From: Flavobacteriales bacterium
GTDB taxonomy: Bacteria; Bacteroidota; Bacteroidia; Flavobacteriales; Parvicellaceae
DNA length: 5,223 nucleotides
Assembly (NCBI GenBank): GCA_014239715.1
Contig: JAAZYJ010000241.1
Coordinates: 1-5,223, forward strand
Reading direction: 5' to 3'
Shown here piece after piece: positions 5,098-5,223 of this stretch. Numbering within the stretch: the stretch's first letter is position 1; every line of letters starts with the position of its first letter. The notes below the pieces were generated by a model. It was not told the DNA's origin. It saw only the letters and a program-made list of their open reading frames with translations, and searched no databases. The position numbers and the translations under genes are program-made.

Positions 5098-5223
5098 ATG
5101 ACTCGTCCTTTTGAAATAAGCTTTGATGAGGCCAACAAATTAATTGAGGTCATATTCAATGATGGTCAGGACGACTACATGATGAGGCTGCAGTGTATTG
5201 AACACATGGAAGGTGCAATTGAA
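5098..5223 (+). CDS. Start of an unknown gene, cut by the right edge
   Basis: Open from ATG 5098 to the end of the window (42 codons), beginning MTRPFEISFDEANKLIEVIF. The nearest in-frame stop upstream is TAG at 5068-5070, so the gene starts between there and here; a TTG at 5089 is a less likely start. The residue mix is that of a soluble acidic protein with no signal peptide or membrane segment, and no family is recognised from this fragment. Support comes from the uninterrupted frame, its protein-like composition, the promoter-like element just upstream and the strong terminator at 4924-4953 that precedes it. Confidence 0.55.
   Translation, partial: MTRPFEISFDEANKLIEVIFNDGQDDYMMRLQCIEHMEGAIE

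Overview
The window most likely comes from a member of the Bacteroidota, probably a Flavobacteriales-like lineage; the lower rank is only an impression. Three signs point there. The left-hand gene ends in a type IX secretion (T9SS) type A sorting domain preceded by the usual LPVELISFSA module. An ECF sigma factor is followed by an anti-sigma-like protein with one membrane segment. Matches to the Bacteroidota promoter elements (TTTG / TAnnTTTG) sit upstream of genes.

Layout. Bases 2-1864 (+) hold the 3' part of a large secreted, cysteine-rich, multidomain surface protein that enters from the left edge. It converges on a three-gene minus-strand operon read from about 4310 down to 1945. In order of transcription this encodes a 216-residue lipoprotein (4291-3641), a 193-residue ECF sigma factor with a TTG start (3637-3056), and a 373-residue protein (3066-1945). 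The last has a short cytoplasmic anti-sigma-like segment, one membrane helix, a long linker and a predicted beta-barrel-like C-terminal half. Genes one and two are 3 nt apart and genes two and three overlap by 11 nt, so they are almost certainly co-transcribed. A good promoter match (4319-4351) lies just before the lipoprotein.

Bases 4352-5097 hold no convincing gene but much structure: an imperfect 38-nt palindrome, several small hairpins, two strong terminator-like hairpins (4581-4612 and 4924-4953), exact matches to the -7 element on both strands, and short open frames of doubtful coding value. The two terminators have no obvious gene in front of them, which suggests an unannotated small RNA or small-protein transcript. 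At the right edge (5098 onward, +) a new gene begins and runs out of the window. A promoter-like element ends only 6 nt before its ATG.

How the parts may work together (inference): the operon looks like a cell-envelope signalling unit. The sigma factor would be held at the inner membrane by the third protein, whose barrel-like domain and lipoprotein partner would sense envelope or surface state. Nothing in the sequence directly links this unit to the neighbouring T9SS cargo protein.
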